Source: Ricinus communis (lineage: Eukaryota; Streptophyta; Magnoliopsida; Malpighiales; Euphorbiaceae). From it: DNA of 64,000 nt. Position numbers and translations under genes: made by a program. The stretch spans positions 27,111,939 through 27,175,938 of the forward strand of contig NC_063257.1 in the NCBI RefSeq assembly GCF_019578655.1, given 5' to 3'. Within the stretch, counting starts at the first letter, position 1. Each line of letters opens with the position of its first letter. Below the pieces are notes generated by a model. The model was not told the DNA's origin and searched no databases. It worked only from the letters and a program-made list of their open reading frames with translations. Shown here piece by piece: positions 61,487-64,000 of this stretch.

Positions 61487-62396
61487 GCCATCGTCACAAT
61501 TGCCTCGAGTCAATATTTGGGCATGCCCATTCTAACCTTCTTTCATCTAAAAGATTCCTCCATGATCATTCGAAGAACGATATCAATACATGATCAACAA
61601 ATTTTCTTTCTTCGCATTTGTTGAAGCATTGTATCGGTGCCTACGATTGCTGTTTCCACGGGCATTCACACAACACTAGTGTTCATGCTCCCTAAATAAA
61701 ACCAAACCAACATATTACATAGAGATTAGAAAGAGAGACACAAAAGAAACAAATAAAATGAGAATACAAGTAGGATTTCAGATCCGATAAGGAAAGAAAT
61801 CACATGTTCTTTATTCTCTTCCATACGGATAAGTGTGAGGATCAAAAAGAATTGATTTTAACACAAGCGTAGACAAAGAACATAAGAGAAAGGAAGGATG
61901 TGAGGAATAAGTCTATGCTCACTCGCGCAAGTGTTGATAAGTCGACAAATTTCTTGAAAGAACATATAACTTTATTTCCTGCAAAGTAAAAACCAGAATA
62001 ATAGGCTCATTAGCCTCAAATATTCAGTTGCATGCGGTTTTTATAATGCAAAAATCCTCATTCCATAAGAAGAAAAGACTAGAAGCTAAATATGAATAAA
62101 TAAATAAATAAAGATTAATAAACTAAAGTCAAATCAAGAACTAGAGAGGAGTTGACTGGGTAACAATTCTCGTAGTCCCAAATTTTATAAGCTAGTTTAA
62201 CAAAAATAAGGATAAAATCGTGTAGGCCTACCTAAAAACACTCTGATCCAAATTATTTCATTGTATGCATTGTATGCATTTCAAACATCAAAGAGCTTGA
62301 ATTTCTAATTACATTAATCGACACATGAATACATCATCAAACTAAGGCCCAATGCTAATTGCATTCCCATGATTCCTTATGCCCAACCTTGCGTCA
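61487..62396. repeat. Tandem unit C
   Basis: This unit has the same landmarks as unit B in the same order, from CAATATTTGGGCATG (61511) to TCATCAAACTAAGGCCCAATGC (62332). It lacks about 60 bp at the start compared with units B and D, and has a short duplication (TTGTATGCATTGTATGCA at 62261). Confidence 0.75.
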
Positions 62397-63407
62397 TCAG
62401 GAGTCCTCGTGCCTAGAGGAGAAAGGAAGAATGGAGATCCTAATTGTGCAAATCCTAAGTCAAAATATTTAGGCATGCCTCGATTCTCGGTGTTTCCTCT
62501 TTCCTCTAAAATATTCCTCCACGATCACTCGAAGAATGATATTAATACACGATCAACTAATTTTTTTCTTTGCAATTATTGAAGCATTGGATCAGTGCCT
62601 ATGATTGCTACTTCCAAGCGCTTTCGCTCAACACTCGTGTATATGTTCCTGATATAAAACCAAATGAACATACTAGATAGAGATTAGAAAGAGAGACAAA
62701 AGAAGATAAGAAAATGAGAATATAGGTAGGATTTCATATCCGATAAGGAAAGAAATCACATGTTCTTTGTTCTCTTCCATACGGCTAAGTGTAAGGATCA
62801 AATCGAATTGATTTAAACACAAGCATAGACAAAGAACACAAGAGAAAGAAAGAACGTGAGGGATAAGTCTATGCTTGCTAGCGAGAGTGTTGGTAAGTCC
62901 ACAAATTTTTAAAAGAACCTATAACTTAATTTCCTGCAATGTAGAAACTAAAATAATATGCTTATTAGCTTCAAGTATTCAGTTGCATGCGATTTTTATA
63001 GTGTGAAAGCCCTTATTCCGTAAGAAGAGACCAAAAGCTAAATATGAATAAATAAATAAATAAAGATTAATAAACTAAAGTCAAATTAAGAACAAGAGAG
63101 GAGTTGACTAGGCAACAACTCTCGTAGCCCCAAATTTTATGAGCTAGCTTAATAAAAATAAGGGTAAATTCTAGTGAGCCTACCTAAAAATTCTCCAACC
63201 CAAATTACTTCCTTATATTCATTTCAAACATTAAAGTGCTCGAATTTTGGGTCGTATTATGCTTGGATTAATCGAAAATAATATAATTTCTCCCTGATGC
63301 GCTTGGATTTACGTCTCTCCTGCTTGATCATCAAGCTAAGCCCAACGCCACAAATCAAGCTTATTAATTGCATTCCCATGATTCCTTATGCCCAACCTTG
63401 CATCATC
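62397..63407. repeat. Tandem unit D
   Basis: This unit begins AGGAGTCCTCGTGCCTAG and follows the same order of landmarks to TTGATCATCAAGCTAAGCCC (63324), then the AATTGCATTCCCATGATTCC end. It is about 1.01 kb, the longest unit. No domain is recognised in the short ORFs. Confidence 0.75.
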
Positions 63408-63500
63408 ATGAGTCCTCGTGCCTAGAGGAACAAGGAAGAATGGAGATCCTAATGGTGCAAATCCTGAATCAGAATATTTGGGTGTGCCGCGATTCTCGGC
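63408..63500. repeat. Tandem unit E, truncated
   Basis: This is the start of a fifth unit (GAGTCCTCGTGCCTAGAGG to GGGTGTGCCGCGATTCTCGG) that ends abruptly and passes into the AGGAGTCCT-type repeat. Confidence 0.7.
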
Positions 63501-64000
63501 GTCCTAATCAAATAAAGAGTCCTTTCAACTAGGGATCATAATCCTGCAATCAGTCCTGATGATATTAGGAGTTTAAGCAACGAAAGAAATCCTAATTCAA
63601 CTAGGAATCCTAATTTAACTGGGAGTCCTAGTTCGATTCAAATTGCAAGTCAATGAGCTTATCCAAGACATTTGGGCTAAGGACATATTAAGGCTTGAAG
63701 AATTGGATTTAAGTTCTAGTTCGATCCTAATTTAACTAGGAGTCCTAGTTCGATTAAAAAAGCAGAATTGGAGCATATGAAAACTTTGGGCCTAACTTGG
63801 CTTATGTTATAAGGTCAATCTATATGACTTATGTAAACTAGAATTTTATGGCTTATTTTGGCCGGACACACATGTATTTTAACCTAATTAGGACTTCATT
63901 TAAGTTATCTCTTTTAGTTAGAAAGGTTATCTTTAACCTAGATTAGATGTTGGAGTAAATCCTTATTAGTTAAGATTTAGGGTTTTCTAAGGCCTATATA
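63501..64000 (+). repeat. Second copy of the 55.7-56.2-kb LTR-like module, cut by the window end
   Basis: 63500-63660 parallels 55720-55860 (AATCCTAATTCAACTAGGA, AAGTCAATGAGCTTATC), and 63765-64000 parallels 55990-56220, ending in GGCCTATATA, the start of the same TATA box. An extra segment near 63715-63760 repeats CTAGTTCGAT-type words. Downstream LTR sequence would lie outside the window. Confidence 0.75.

Overview
This window looks like gene-poor, repeat-dominated plant nuclear DNA. I found no intact protein-coding gene in it. Support for a plant comes from LTR retrotransposons with a tRNA-Asp-type primer site (Athila/Tat-like), degenerate plant-type Ty3/gypsy gag-pol pieces, and a plastid-like trnI-CAU fragment embedded in nuclear repeats. 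A eudicot, perhaps Euphorbiaceae-like, is only an impression. The setting is likely pericentromeric, subtelomeric or another heterochromatic block. One 500-N assembly gap is present.

Layout. (1) 1-2812 is the 3' half of a non-autonomous LTR retrotransposon with its 3' LTR. (2) 2813-45298 is a very large array of a 39-bp tandem repeat, about 970 monomers by length. It has two architectures. Left of the gap (29750-30249) most monomers belong to an 11-monomer higher-order repeat of about 427 bp. Right of the gap the monomers are different variants, more homogeneous, with local 390-, 660- and 780-bp blocks. Two insertions interrupt the left part. At 5745-9440 there is a reverse-strand solo LTR that itself contains a forward-strand solo LTR of the same family (6092-7260), each with a target-site duplication. 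At 17305-17670 there is an organelle-like insert with a trnI-CAU pseudogene. (3) 45332-51161 is a complete copy of the element seen at 1-2812. It has two LTRs, a 5-bp ACTAG duplication, a primer-binding site and a polypurine tract. Its interior holds gag and pre-RT pol remnants but no reverse transcriptase, RNase H or integrase. It landed in a reverse-strand LTR fragment at the array edge. (4) 51666-54610 is a degenerate forward Ty3/gypsy gag-pol (zinc knuckle, protease, RT, partial RNase H, partial integrase) followed by LTR-like DNA. (5) 55305-57506 holds reverse-strand protease and gag fragments of a related element, interrupted by forward LTR-like DNA. (6) About 57.5-63.5 kb is a degenerate tandem array of a roughly 0.9-1.0-kb unit mixed with LTR-like and polyprotein-tail fragments. 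The last 500 bp repeat the LTR-like module seen near 55.7-56.2 kb.

Nothing here works together as a pathway. The biology is satellite amplification, nested retrotransposition, solo-LTR formation and organelle DNA capture. The strongest candidates for something undescribed are the 39-bp satellite with its two higher-order architectures and per-monomer dyad, and the RT-less Athila/Tat-like element found on both sides of it. All family assignments come from reading the sequence, without database searches.
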